A stretch of DNA of 64,000 nt, from NCBI RefSeq assembly GCF_013459645.1, contig NZ_CP054861.1:4142001-4206000 (forward strand). Reading direction: 5' to 3'. This DNA comes from Martelella sp. NC20. Its GTDB lineage: Bacteria > Pseudomonadota > Alphaproteobacteria > Rhizobiales > Rhizobiaceae. The notes under the pieces are model-generated. The model saw only the letters and a list, made by a program, of their open reading frames with translations, was not told the DNA's origin and ran no database searches. Shown here piece after piece: positions 53,057 through 61,595 of this stretch (within the stretch, counting starts at the first letter, position 1; every line of letters begins with the position of its first letter). The position numbers and the translations under genes were made by a program.

Positions 53057-53980
53057 ATGAACATCCGTCAGCTCGAGGCATTCCATGCCGTGATGGAAAC
53101 AGGATCCGTCACGCTCGCGGGCGAGCGACTGGGGATTTCGCAGCCTGCCGTCAGCAAGCTGCTGAAGGCCTTTGGCGAAAGCTGCGGGTTCCGGCTGTTC
53201 ACGCGCAGCGGCGGACGCATGCTTCCGACCTCGGATGCACAATTGCTGGCCTCGGAGGTTTCGCGGCTTTTCTCGGGTACCGACCGGATCCAGAAGCTCG
53301 CCCATGCGGTGCGCGACAGGGAGTGGGGCGAAGTAACGATTGCCGCGCCACCGGCGCTGTCCGCGCGCTTTCTCGCTCTGGCGCTGGGTCCGATGATGGC
53401 AGGCCAGAACAAGATGCATATTGCAATTTCGAGCCAGCCCAGTCCGCGGGTCGCCGAACTCGTTGAAGGCCAGCAGATCGATATCGGTCTCTCGGTCCAG
53501 CCGTTCGAACATACGAATGTCCGCTCCGAGTTGGTGATGCGCTTCGCCATGGTCTGCGTTCTGCCGGCAAACCACAGGCTTGCGGCTCAGCGTCTGATTC
53601 GCGTCGAGGACCTCAAGAACGAGCCCTTCATCGGCCTGATGCGGGACGATTGCTCGATCATGACGATCGACAGGGCGTTTCAGCTTCGCGGCGTCCAGAA
53701 ACGCGCCATTGTCGAGGTGCCAATGTCGGAAACCGTCTGCGATTTCGTCGCCGGCGGCGCCGGCGTTTCGATCGTCCCGCCCTTCGTCGGCCTTGGATAC
53801 TCGGAAGACAAGCTGATCCGTCGCCCCATCGTGCCGCTGACGACGATGAGCGTCTGGATCATGTTGCCGGCTTTGCGCCCGCCGTCACTCGCAACGGAGC
53901 GGATCGTCGAGGTCCTCCGCCGGGAACTGCAGCGCTACGACGTGGACCACTCCGATGTAAAATCCGTGACAGAGGTTTGA
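53057..53980 (+). CDS. LysR-family transcriptional regulator
   Basis: 307-residue regulator. N-terminal winged HTH (MNIRQLEAFHAVMETGSVTLAGERLGISQPAVSKLLKAF) and an effector domain (LPANHRLA, FIGLMRD, VSIVPPF). Start chosen at ATG 53057, preceded by GGGGAAGGCTTC; the frame is open 7 codons farther. Divergent from the nine-gene operon, the usual arrangement for a regulator of its neighbour, so it probably senses the operon's substrate or product. Confidence 0.92.
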   Translation: MNIRQLEAFHAVMETGSVTLAGERLGISQPAVSKLLKAFGESCGFRLFTRSGGRMLPTSDAQLLASEVSRLFSGTDRIQKLAHAVRDREWGEVTIAAPPALSARFLALALGPMMAGQNKMHIAISSQPSPRVAELVEGQQIDIGLSVQPFEHTNVRSELVMRFAMVCVLPANHRLAAQRLIRVEDLKNEPFIGLMRDDCSIMTIDRAFQLRGVQKRAIVEVPMSETVCDFVAGGAGVSIVPPFVGLGYSEDKLIRRPIVPLTTMSVWIMLPALRPPSLATERIVEVLRRELQRYDVDHSDVKSVTEV

Positions 53981-54127
53981 TCGTCTTCGTCGTGCATATC
54001 GAAATGGTGCTGAATCAAACCAAATACAGACCGAAGAAGTGCGACCGGCAATATTAGCTGCGGTTTCAGTTTGGGCTTTCAACACGCAGTTGGCTCGATA
54101 TACGCAAAACGGCAGCAGCTGGCCCAC

Positions 54128-54955
54128 TCATATCAAACGCATTTGAGCGTCCCCTACCCACTCTGAGCTTTCGCCCAAAGAGGAGAGTGTCACCCCAAGC
54201 AACCGAATTCCTTTCTGCACCGGAAACAGCTCGGTCAGCATAGCACCGGCTACCTCGCCAATCTCATCTGCGCTGCGCATATTGCGACCAACCGTCCGGC
54301 TCCGCGTGATCTGCTGGAAGTCTGAATATTTCACCGTCAGCGTAACGGTTCGCCCGCTGATCCGCTTGTTCTCCGCATGGCGCCAGACCTTCCCTGCAAG
54401 CGGGATCAACTCAGCCTTCGCCGCCCCAAGGTCGAAAATATCGGCAGCAAAGGTATCTTCCGCCCCGATCGATTTACGGGGCCGATCGGGTTGAACTGGC
54501 CGCTCATCGATCCCGCGTGAGATTCGGTAGTACCAACCTCCCGACTTGCCAAAATTGTCACGCAGGAACGTGAGCGACTTCTCGCGCAGATCAGCGCCAG
54601 TCACGATCCCGAGCCGCCGCATCTTTTCGGCGGTTGCCGGCCCGACACCATGGAACTTCTTGACGGTGAGATCTGCCACAAACGCCGGCCCCATCTTCGG
54701 CGTGATCACGGCCTGGCCGTTCGGCTTGTTGAGGTCGCTCGCCATCTTTGCGAGGAATTTGCAGTATGAGATCCCGGCCGAGGCGTTCAGGCCGGTCACC
54801 TCTTTGATACGGGCCCGAATGATGGTCGCGATCTCGGTTGCGATCGCGATACCTTGCTTGTTTTCCGTGATGTCAAGATATTCGTCTTCTGGGTTTTCAG
54901 GAGGATCTACCAGGACCAGCATGTCGCCAGGCAGCGGCCGCTGAAGATCTTTCAC
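54128..54955 (-). pseudogene. dinB: DNA polymerase IV C-terminal remnant
   Basis: 275 codons. From about EDEYLDITENKQGIAI onward the sequence is DinB palm/fingers-thumb and little-finger (TGLNASAGISYCKFLAKMASDLNKP, KKFHGVGPATAEKMRRLGI, SGRTVTLTVKYSDFQQITR), but the first ~100 residues, including the catalytic Asp of MDAF, are gone and replaced by unrelated codons (LPGDMLVLVDPPENP). It cannot make an active polymerase. Confidence 0.8.
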
Positions 54956-55179
54956 ATCGGCCCACGTCCCGGTGAGCTAGAGATCGACTTCCTACGGTGT
55001 CGTCAAAATTGCCGGCTATATCGATGTTTCGAGTCTGTCGTTCCACCGCGCCAAGGGACTTGAAGCCGACTACATGATCCTGCTCGATGTCAGCGAAGGC
55101 GACTACGGAGTGCCAAGCCGGATCGAGGACGACGAACTGCTCAATCTCGTCATGCCGCGACTGGACCCTTTCCTCTGAT
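54950..55179 (+). pseudogene. UvrD-type helicase C-terminal fragment
   Basis: On the plus strand ELEIDFL is followed after an insertion and frame change by FHRAKGLEADYMILLDVSEGDYGVPSRIEDDELLNLVMPR, a conserved block of UvrD/HelD-like helicases (motif V region), then DPFL and a stop. No upstream helicase domain is present. It abuts the dinB remnant, so both are debris of rearrangement. Confidence 0.65.
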
Positions 55180-55248
55180 GCCAATCCAGAAGCCGTCGTA
55201 GGTTGGAAGATACCGCTGCTCTCAGCCAGCAGAAATTACGTTCCACAC

Positions 55249-55872
55249 TCATTCGTGCTCAATACTTTCAGCCTTAAGCCCCTCGCTGAAACTTATCTTT
55301 GACACTGTGCCATTTATGGTGATCCGACAAAGTCCGGTGCAGTTCTCCAAAAGGTATTCCCGGTCGGCGCGGGCGAGCTGGGCGATGTCGATATTGATCG
55401 AGTTGGTATTCATCTTCTCGCTGTAAAGGGTCGCAGTGCTGCTACTTACCAAGAGATCTCCGGATAGCGACACCTTCGTTCCGACGATGGCGCTCTTGGC
55501 AAGATTGAAATCACGTGGTGACAGAGACCGATACTCGGTGGCGTCAGGAAGCAACCCCGAGACTGTGAGCGCAGCGTCTTCGACGGTCTCGTCCGGATGA
55601 CCGGAACACCGGTCTGCAACGGCGCGTCTGAACTGACCCCGCGTCTGGTCCTGCGGACCTGCCAGTGGCGTTCTCTGGCTGGCTGCAAATATGCCATCAA
55701 CGATGCCCTGCGATACCGCAAATTGATAACCAGGGCTCGTCTCACCGCCATCCTGCCCGCTCGTTTGCTCGTGGACGTCATTCGCGAAGTTGGCGCATCT
55801 GTAGTCCTCGGCGAAGCTCGCACCCGCAAACAAAACGCCCGCGGAAACGATCGCTGTGGAAACCCTGCTCAT
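55249..55872 (-). CDS. Exported hypothetical protein
   Basis: 207 residues with signal peptide (STAIVSAGVLFAGASFA). Four cysteines (YRCANF, ADRCSGH, ENCTGLCRI) suggest a periplasmic disulfide-bonded protein. No family recognised. The ATG at 55872 has a strong GAAAGGAG ribosome site nine bases upstream. Confidence 0.7.
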   Translation of the reverse strand: MSRVSTAIVSAGVLFAGASFAEDYRCANFANDVHEQTSGQDGGETSPGYQFAVSQGIVDGIFAASQRTPLAGPQDQTRGQFRRAVADRCSGHPDETVEDAALTVSGLLPDATEYRSLSPRDFNLAKSAIVGTKVSLSGDLLVSSSTATLYSEKMNTNSINIDIAQLARADREYLLENCTGLCRITINGTVSKISFSEGLKAESIEHE

Positions 55873-56124
55873 CTATTATTCTCCTTTCGAACGATGGAAT
55901 GCATGTGTTGGCGGTCAGAGACCTCTCCCTTGATCGGGAGGCGGGGCCGAGCCGGATCCGAACCTTCAGCTCGTAGTCGGATGAAAGCCGATGCGCATAT
56001 GGATCAGGACCGACATCCCACAAGCCAGGTAAGGCTGACCACAATCGCGATCCACGCTTGTGTCAAAAATTGCCGGTCTGGAGCGGAAATCATTCCACCG
56101 GGAGCCACGTGAGACATGTGAAGA

Positions 56125-56289
56125 TCAGAACGGGCTGCCCCTTGCTTCAGGGTCCACCTTGACGGGCGCACTGCTGTCAAAGCCCGTGTAAGAGTAGGAA
56201 GCATTTGTCGGATTCGCTTGATTGCCGTTGCAGGCGGTCAATCCCAGAAAAGCAAAACCGAAAATTGAACACATAGCAGTTCTATACAT
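56125..56289 (-). CDS. Small lipoprotein
   Basis: 54-residue predicted lipoprotein: MYRTAMCSIFGFAFLGLTAC with lipobox LTAC and Asn at +2 (CNGNQ). Start chosen at ATG 56289 (CAAGGGCGCA upstream); the frame is open farther. Function unknown. Confidence 0.6.
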   Translation of the reverse strand: MYRTAMCSIFGFAFLGLTACNGNQANPTNASYSYTGFDSSAPVKVDPEARGSPF

Positions 56290-56476
56290 TGCGCCCTTGC
56301 CCTGTTTGGCCCGCATCTCGGCAGTTCGGGAATATGGTAGCCATTGATCTGTGAGTTCCGTTCGCTCCGGATCGCCGTTTCCCGGCGATAGCACCTGAAC
56401 CGACCCGCTGAAGTTGATAGGTTACAGGACGAAACCGGGGGAGACCGGTTCCGTCTCGGCTATTGTCAAGACTATT

Positions 56477-56689
56477 TCAGAACTGGCCTGAACCGGAGCC
56501 CTGTTCCGTTCCGCCACCCGGGCTCGGCGGCGTTGCACCCCCGCCGGGATCAGCCGGAGCCATGCCCGGTTCTGCCGGAGCCGGCATATCAGGGTTACTG
56601 TTTGCGTTGTCGCCTGCATTGTCGTCGCCGCATGCGGCAAGTCCCATGAGCATCAGCCCGGAAAAGGCCAGCGTGAGCAATTTTCGCAT
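56477..56689 (-). CDS. Pro/Gly-rich small lipoprotein
   Basis: 70 residues: MRKLLTLAFSGLMLMGLAACGDD with lipobox LAAC and Asp at +3, then a low-complexity tail (PAPAEPGMAPADPGGGATPP). The ATG follows AGGAGGAACTGAACA. Lies 93 bp downstream of the DUF4168 gene in the same direction and may be cotranscribed. Confidence 0.7.
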   Translation of the reverse strand: MRKLLTLAFSGLMLMGLAACGDDNAGDNANSNPDMPAPAEPGMAPADPGGGATPPSPGGGTEQGSGSGQF

Positions 56690-56782
56690 TGTTCAGTTCC
56701 TCCTTCTGCTTTGTTCCGGCCGCGGAGTGTTTCCCATGTCACGGCCGGATAGGGTTCCTCATATTCTGAAAAGGGGCAGTTG

Positions 56783-57184
56783 CTATTGCAGCAACCGTTG
56801 CTGCCGCTGCTGAATTCTCTGGGCGAGCGCAGGATCATTGTTGGCCGCCTGAAAGATCCTGTTATAAGCGCTGACATCAAGGTCATTGGCCTGCAGAGCC
56901 GCCACGAGCTCTTCCTCCTGGTTTTCCCTGATTTCCTGGACCTGGGCCTCGCTTTGCGCGCTGCTGATCCGAGGCTCCCATTTGGCCAGGATTTGCTGGA
57001 TTTCAATCGATGCCGCGGCGAAGCTGTCAATCGCACCCTGATCGATTGCGGGCGAGCCCTGCGAGCCGGAAGGCGCCGGGGCTGGCGCCTGGGTTTGCTG
57101 TGCAAAGACGGCCGTGGAAGACATCGAGAATGCGGCAACGGCGATCATGGATGCGGCGAGTTTTCTCTGGAATGGGTAGGTCAT
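56783..57184 (-). CDS. DUF4168 secreted protein
   Basis: 133 residues: signal peptide ending in TAVFA, then a helical DUF4168-like domain (AIDSFAAASIEIQQILAKWEPRI, LVAALQANDLDVSAYNRIFQAANNDPALAQRI). Function unknown; family members are short periplasmic proteins. Its start follows AAGGACGAC and is preceded by an ECF-type promoter match facing away from the sigma factor gene. Confidence 0.8.
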   Translation of the reverse strand: MTYPFQRKLAASMIAVAAFSMSSTAVFAQQTQAPAPAPSGSQGSPAIDQGAIDSFAAASIEIQQILAKWEPRISSAQSEAQVQEIRENQEEELVAALQANDLDVSAYNRIFQAANNDPALAQRIQQRQQRLLQ

Positions 57185-57268
57185 GTCGTCCTTCTTTCAA
57201 TTTGCAACAATGATACCAGGCAGCATGTCGTCGCGGGTTGACTGATTTGCCATCATGGCAACACAACA

Positions 57269-57294
57269 GACGAAGGCAGGCGATGATTGGTTCC
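57269..57294 (-). promoter_or_regulatory. ECF-type promoter for the DUF4168 gene
   Basis: On the minus strand GGAAC (57290-57294) is followed after exactly 17 bases by CGTC (57269-57272). This matches the one upstream of the ECF sigma gene in motif and spacing. Confidence 0.55.
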
Positions 57295-57316
57295 ATTCTC
57301 TTTTTGGCTTTTTTTG

Positions 57317-57342
57317 GGAACTTTTTTCTGTCCGGACCCGTC
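57317..57342 (+). promoter_or_regulatory. ECF-type autoregulatory promoter of the sigma factor gene
   Basis: GGAAC (57317-57321), 17 bases, then CGTC (57339-57342), 36 bp upstream of the sigma factor start. GGAAC/CGTC is the usual form of ECF-recognised -35/-10 elements. Together with the facing copy at 57269-57294 it suggests that the sigma factor controls itself and the DUF4168 gene. Confidence 0.55.
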
Positions 57343-57377
57343 AGTAGCTGTAGTGACTGAATGTCGGGATGAGAAAT

Positions 57378-57893
57378 ATGAGCGATGACCTGCGGTGGAT
57401 GATCGAGAGACAGATACCGCATCTGCGGCGATATGCTTTCGCATTGACCCGGGATCAGGACGAAGCCGACGATCTCGTTCAGGATACCCTGGAACGCGCT
57501 CTGAGGAAGTGGCGCCTGTGGGGGCGCAAGGGACGTTTGCGATCCTGGCTGTTTCGGATTCTCTACCGGACCTATATTGATCGCGTCCGAACGCAGAAAC
57601 CCGGCTCTTCGTCTTATGATCAGGAAGCGATCGACAGGGTCGCGGTGCAGTTGCCTGATCAGGAGGATCGGGTTGAATGCATCAGCATAGCAGCGGCGCT
57701 CGACCGCCTCCCTGCCGACCAGCGTGTAATCATACTCCTCGTCGCTCTTGATGGAATGGCCTATGACGAGGTTGCCGAGTTGTTGGATGTGCCTGTTGGC
57801 ACAGTACGATCAAGGCTTTCCAGAGGGCGGGCCGCCTTGCGCGAAAACCGTTCCCGATCCCCGAAAACGACCTTGCTGAGGCGCGTGAAATGA
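57378..57893 (+). CDS. ECF sigma factor
   Basis: 171-residue RpoE-like sigma factor: region 2 (HLRRYAFALTRDQDEADDLVQDTLERALRKW) and region 4 (LPADQRVIILLVALDGMAYDEVAELLDVPVGTVRSRLSRGRAAL) with a short linker. Start at ATG 57378 (an in-frame ATG three codons upstream is possible). It overlaps the anti-sigma gene by 4 bases. Confidence 0.93.
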   Translation: MSDDLRWMIERQIPHLRRYAFALTRDQDEADDLVQDTLERALRKWRLWGRKGRLRSWLFRILYRTYIDRVRTQKPGSSSYDQEAIDRVAVQLPDQEDRVECISIAAALDRLPADQRVIILLVALDGMAYDEVAELLDVPVGTVRSRLSRGRAALRENRSRSPKTTLLRRVK

Positions 57894-58741
57894 ATTCCAG
57901 ATCAGACAGGATACAGGAACTCGATCTCCTGGCATTCGCTGACGGGTTGCTTGATGACGACCCTGAACGGAAGGCCGCCGTGGAGTCCTTCCTGAATTCC
58001 AATCCATCGGCACGGGAATTCGTCGAGGAGGTGCGCCGGCAGAACGATCTTCTCCGCCAGGTTTGCCTCAACCATAAGGTGGAGCCGGTACCCGCCCGGC
58101 TGCGTGCAGCAGTCTGGAACAGGCAAGTCCGCACCGGCGCAAATCTTGCTAGGGCGGCCTCACTGGCTGTCGCAGTGGCTGGCGCAGGTCTGCTCGGCTA
58201 CTTCTATGATGAATTCCGGCCTCATCGAGCGTCGCTACCTTCCTCGTTCATGAATGCTGTCACGTTATCGGAAAATTCCATCTCCCCGCATCCGGTATCG
58301 ACGGGAACGGCTCAGGCGGGCCCGCTAGAAAATCGGCTCTGGCTCGCATTTCCCACGCCCGATCTCTCATCTGAAGGGTACCGCCTCGTATCACGAGAAG
58401 AACCAACACCTTCGCAGGAGGGCGTCGTTCGTCTGACCTATCGCAGTGCGAACGGGAAAACCCTGAAGATCTTCATGCAGCCTTCGCAGGACATGGTCAG
58501 AAGCCGGACAGAGGTCAACAAAAGTGGCGACACCACAGCGCACTTCATGAGCGTCGGCCCCATGACGATCGCCTTGACGACCGATGCTGAGGATCTTGAT
58601 GCGGATCGCATCGTAAATACGGTGGAGGCCTCAATCAAAGGGCTGCACTTTACAAAGCCGGAATCAACCATCGCCGCCTCGGTTGACACCCCCCTGAGCC
58701 CCGCATCTTCTGATTTCGTGGCACCCACGTTGGAAAACTAG
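57890..58741 (+). CDS. Membrane anti-sigma factor
   Basis: 283 residues. An N-terminal cytoplasmic part (LLAFADGLLDDDPERKAAVESFL, typical anti-sigma helix) is followed by one membrane segment (ASLAVAVAGAGLLGYFY, about 92-108) and a periplasmic domain. No zinc-binding HxxxCxxC motif is seen. ATGA overlap with the sigma gene and this layout make it the cognate anti-sigma factor. The signal it senses is unknown. Confidence 0.85.
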   Translation: MNSRSDRIQELDLLAFADGLLDDDPERKAAVESFLNSNPSAREFVEEVRRQNDLLRQVCLNHKVEPVPARLRAAVWNRQVRTGANLARAASLAVAVAGAGLLGYFYDEFRPHRASLPSSFMNAVTLSENSISPHPVSTGTAQAGPLENRLWLAFPTPDLSSEGYRLVSREEPTPSQEGVVRLTYRSANGKTLKIFMQPSQDMVRSRTEVNKSGDTTAHFMSVGPMTIALTTDAEDLDADRIVNTVEASIKGLHFTKPESTIAASVDTPLSPASSDFVAPTLEN

Positions 58742-59059
58742 ACGGGCTATCCGGATAGGCGCCGCAACGACGTCGTAATGTCTGGATGGCACCCGCCAGA
58801 ATGTTGCTGTCTAGGTCTTGAAGGGATGTGAACTGTCAACCCCGTCGTTATGATATTCATCTACCTGAAATTTCTAGCAACCAAACACAAGCTTCTCCCG
58901 CATGGTTGATAACAAAGGGGTCGAAAACGGATTGTCAGGTCGCTCCGGCATTCGCGCAAGAGCGGTCATTGTCGACCGTGAAGCGACTATTGAAGCCAGG
59001 AATCCTTGGGAAAATCTGTCGCAAGGTCCCCTGCATGATTAGAGGTGGCTCAGGAAATC
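58742..59059. other. Gene-free stretch before the IS3 element
   Basis: 318 bp with only short frames lacking ribosome sites; nothing is recognised. Confidence 0.5.
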
Positions 59060-59103
59060 TGGACAGCGGGGATAAGTGGAATTTCTGCCTGACTTCGGCT
59101 TAG

Positions 59104-59436
59104 ATGCCGGGAACAGGAGATACCATGACGAGACGACCGCGCCGAAACCATAGCCCGGCTTTCAAGGCAAAGGTGGCGCTCGCCGCCATCCGAGGCGAAC
59201 AGACGCTGGTGGAGTTGTCCCAGCAGTTTGATGTGCACGCCAACCAGATCAAGCAGTGGAAAGACCAGCTCCTTGAGGGAGCGACGGGTGTTTTCGGTGA
59301 TGAAGCGAAGGCGGAACCGGCGGGTCCGACCATCGACGTCAAAACGCTGCACGCTAAAATCGGGGAGCTGACACTGGAGAACGATTTTTTATCCGGTGCG
59401 CTCGGCAAGGCGGGATTGCTGGGGGACAAGAAATGA
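59104..59436 (+). CDS. IS3 transposase orfA
   Basis: 110 residues (or 103 from the ATG at 59125, MTRRPRRNHSPAFKAKV). Helix-turn-helix transposase_8 domain (SPAFKAKVALAAIRGEQTLVELSQQFDVHANQIKQWKDQLL) and leucine-zipper-like region LHAKIGELTLENDFL. Overlaps orfB by 4 bases, typical of -1 frameshift IS3 elements. Confidence 0.9.
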   Translation: MPGTGDTMTRRPRRNHSPAFKAKVALAAIRGEQTLVELSQQFDVHANQIKQWKDQLLEGATGVFGDEAKAEPAGPTIDVKTLHAKIGELTLENDFLSGALGKAGLLGDKK

Positions 59437-60263
59437 TCGATCGCGAGCACAAGCTATCCGTGGTGCGCCAGGCGAAGCTTCTCGGCTTCAGCCGTGGCAG
59501 CGTCTACTATTCTCCACGTCCGGTGCCTGATGGCGACCTTGCCCTGATGCGGCGGATCGATGAACTGCATCTCGACTACCCGTTCGCGGGAAGTCGGATG
59601 TTGCAAGGGCTCTTGAAAGGAGAAGGGCTGGAAGCTGGGCGGCTGCACGTCGCCACGCTGATGAAGAAGATGGACATCGAGGCGATCTATCGCCGCCCGA
59701 ACACCTCGAAACCAGCGCCTGGGCACAAAATCTACCCCTATCTTCTGCGCAAGCTGGCGGTCACCAGACCCAACCAGGTCTGGGCGATGGACCTGACCTA
59801 CATCCCCATGGCACGGGGATTCGTCTATCTCTGCGCCGTCGTCGACTGGTTCAGCCGGAGGGTTCTGTCGTGGCGGCTGTCGATCACGATGGAAGCGGCC
59901 TTCTGCATCGAAGCGGTCGAGGAAGCGCTCGCCCGCTATGGCAAGCCCGACATCTTCAACACGGATCAGGGCTCGCAGTTTACCTCGGTGGACTTCACGG
60001 CGGTGCTGAAGAAAGCTGAGATCGCCATCTCGATGGACGGCAAGGGCGCATGGCGCGACAACGTCTTCGTCGAGCGGCTCTGGCGGTCGATCAAATATGA
60101 GGAGGTCTACCTCCACGCCTACAAAACCGTGTCTGAGGCCCGCATCGGCATTGGCCGATATCTGAACTTTTACAACACCAGACGCCCACATTCATCCCTT
60201 GACCGGCAGACGCCGGATCAGGCTTACTTCAACGCGCTGGCACCAATGATGGTGGCGGCATAA
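59433..60263 (+). CDS. IS3 transposase orfB
   Basis: 276-residue integrase-core DDE protein: HTH_21 helices, first Asp in WAMDLTYIPMARGFVYLCAVVDWFSR, second in FNTDQGSQFTS, and the Glu in FVERLWRSIKYEEVYLHAY. No internal stop; could be active. Confidence 0.92.
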   Translation: MIDREHKLSVVRQAKLLGFSRGSVYYSPRPVPDGDLALMRRIDELHLDYPFAGSRMLQGLLKGEGLEAGRLHVATLMKKMDIEAIYRRPNTSKPAPGHKIYPYLLRKLAVTRPNQVWAMDLTYIPMARGFVYLCAVVDWFSRRVLSWRLSITMEAAFCIEAVEEALARYGKPDIFNTDQGSQFTSVDFTAVLKKAEIAISMDGKGAWRDNVFVERLWRSIKYEEVYLHAYKTVSEARIGIGRYLNFYNTRRPHSSLDRQTPDQAYFNALAPMMVAA

Positions 60264-60305
60264 TCGAGGCGGAAATCCACTTAACGAAACGCTCGAAACT
60301 GTTCA

Positions 60306-60839
60306 GACAAACCGAGCCAGCTCTGACGCCGACAGGGATTCTCATGCCGGAGATCTGGAGACATCGCTCATGCTCCATCTATTTCCCGACACGGTGCGAG
60401 CCATACCCCCGCGTGAAGAAACTGGCCAGGCGATGTTTCCCTGGGCGACGGGCGACCTGCTGACGGCGGAGCGGGCAACGCTGTATGCATCGATGTGCGA
60501 CCGGACCGGCGGGAGCGGCGTTGATGGCGACCCGGCACTCGCGTCCGTCGAGCGGGGTGCAGCGATCACCTCCCTCGTCGTCGACGCGCTCGCAGATCTA
60601 GCCCTCAGCCTCAAGCGAGCCGGATGAATCCGGCCATACCGGAATCTACGGCCCAACCGAAAAAGGCCAGACAAATCATTCCCTGACTGCGACCAGGGTC
60701 TATTGGAATCGCTTGATGGCAGGCGATCGCCCGTCGGCAGTCAATACATCAATACAAATGACCTGGCGCCCCGAGCAAATGCCGGATGTGCCAGGCCGAA
60801 ATCGCGCAACCGAGGCGAACTGGCTGACTTACCGTTCGG
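60306..60839. other. Stretch between the IS3 element and YkgB
   Basis: 534 bp. One open frame at 60370-60627 (85 codons, starts MLHLFPDTVRAIPP) has no recognised domain or clear ribosome site, so it is listed separately with low confidence; the rest (60628-60839) shows nothing. Confidence 0.5.
60370..60627 (+). CDS. Doubtful small hypothetical protein
   Basis: 85 codons, MLHLFPDTVRAIPPREETGQ to LSLKRAG. No domain, signal or homologue is recognised. The start lacks a good ribosome site. It may be a remnant cut by the IS3 insertion. Confidence 0.25.
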   Translation: MLHLFPDTVRAIPPREETGQAMFPWATGDLLTAERATLYASMCDRTGGSGVDGDPALASVERGAAITSLVVDALADLALSLKRAG

Positions 60840-61531
60840 TTACAAACTGCTGGCGGAGGAGTCCCGCATGGACGCAAGCAAGAGAACGAGCGATGCGGCG
60901 AGCAGCACTAGAGTCTGCCAGGTTCAAATCGAACCAGACAGACTCTAGATTTATTTGTTTTCGTTTGTCTTTTCGGGAAAACCGGATTCCATTTTTCCCT
61001 GACAAACTCTAGATCCTTGAGCAGGAACTGTCCGACAGGAGCGGAGATTGCCGGGAAGCCGCCCGCTGCCGGCTCGGCGACGCCGGGTGTGCTGAGGAGA
61101 AACAAAAGGGTAATGACGTATGTCACGCATGACATCGCAGCGCCGATCACCGAGGCGAATGGACTGAACGCGCCCACGATCAACGCCGCAGCGGTTGACA
61201 GTTCCAGGACGCCGATGACGTAGCTCGCGCCCTGTACGCCCAGGAGTGCGTTGAGCCAACTTAGGATCGGGCTGTGCTGGATAAACGGCGCGATGCCGTT
61301 TGCCTCGTAACCCGTGAACTTCATGCCGCCAAACCACAGGAAGACGACGACGAGTGCCCAACGCAGCAGCGCCAGCGGCTCGTAGGATCCGGTTGATCGC
61401 TCGGCGACACGCAGGTTCGAGAACCTGCGTGTCCACGCGGCCGAGGGGGTGCCGCCTGCCGGATCGGCTGTTCCGGCAAGGCTGCGGCTCCGCGGTTCGG
61501 CCGCCTCTCTCATCCATTCATCTGCAGGCAT
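60840..61531 (-). pseudogene. YkgB/DUF417 membrane protein interrupted by a miniature repeat
   Basis: DUF417 membrane protein (ALVVVFLWFGGMKFTGYEANGIAPFIQHSP, LGVQGASYVIGVLELSTAAALIVG). The reading frame runs into the repeat element at 60909-61011 and ends in the foreign tail EFVREKWNPVFPKRQ..., stop at 60908. Removing the 99-bp element plus one TA copy joins LLKDL to VLLAASLVLLLASMRDSSASSL and a TAA stop at 60840-60842, the expected last helix, in frame. The current product lacks that helix. The start is taken as ATG 61531 (MPADEW). Last gene of the leftward SDR/hydrolase operon. Confidence 0.85.
60909..61011. repeat. Miniature palindromic repeat element, copy 2
   Basis: 99 bp between two TA dinucleotides. 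It has an internal hairpin (GAGTCTG..AGGTTC/GAACC..CAGACTC), a T-rich spacer, AAAACCGGATTCCATTTTT, and an outer end GACAAACTC. Ends GAGTCTG and GAGTTTG form the inverted repeat. Same plan as copy 1 at 38557-38643. Inserted into the YkgB gene with TA duplication. Confidence 0.85.
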
Positions 61532-61595
61532 TTCCAATGCTCCAGTTCCAGACTGTGGAGGCGCAGTTTGCGCCCCCGTGCTTTGGGGTGACGGT

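Larger units (their letters stand above)
59060..60305 (+). mobile_element. IS3 family insertion sequence
   Basis: About 1.25 kb with two overlapping transposase frames. Imperfect inverted ends are seen: TGGACAG...ATAAGTGGAATTTCTGCC at the left and, read inward, TGAACAG...TTAAGTGGATTTCCGCC at the right. No clear target duplication is visible, so exact ends are approximate. Confidence 0.85.

Noticed and set aside
58828..59103. 91-codon frame before the IS3 element
   Set aside because: No ribosome site or domain and it runs into the IS end.
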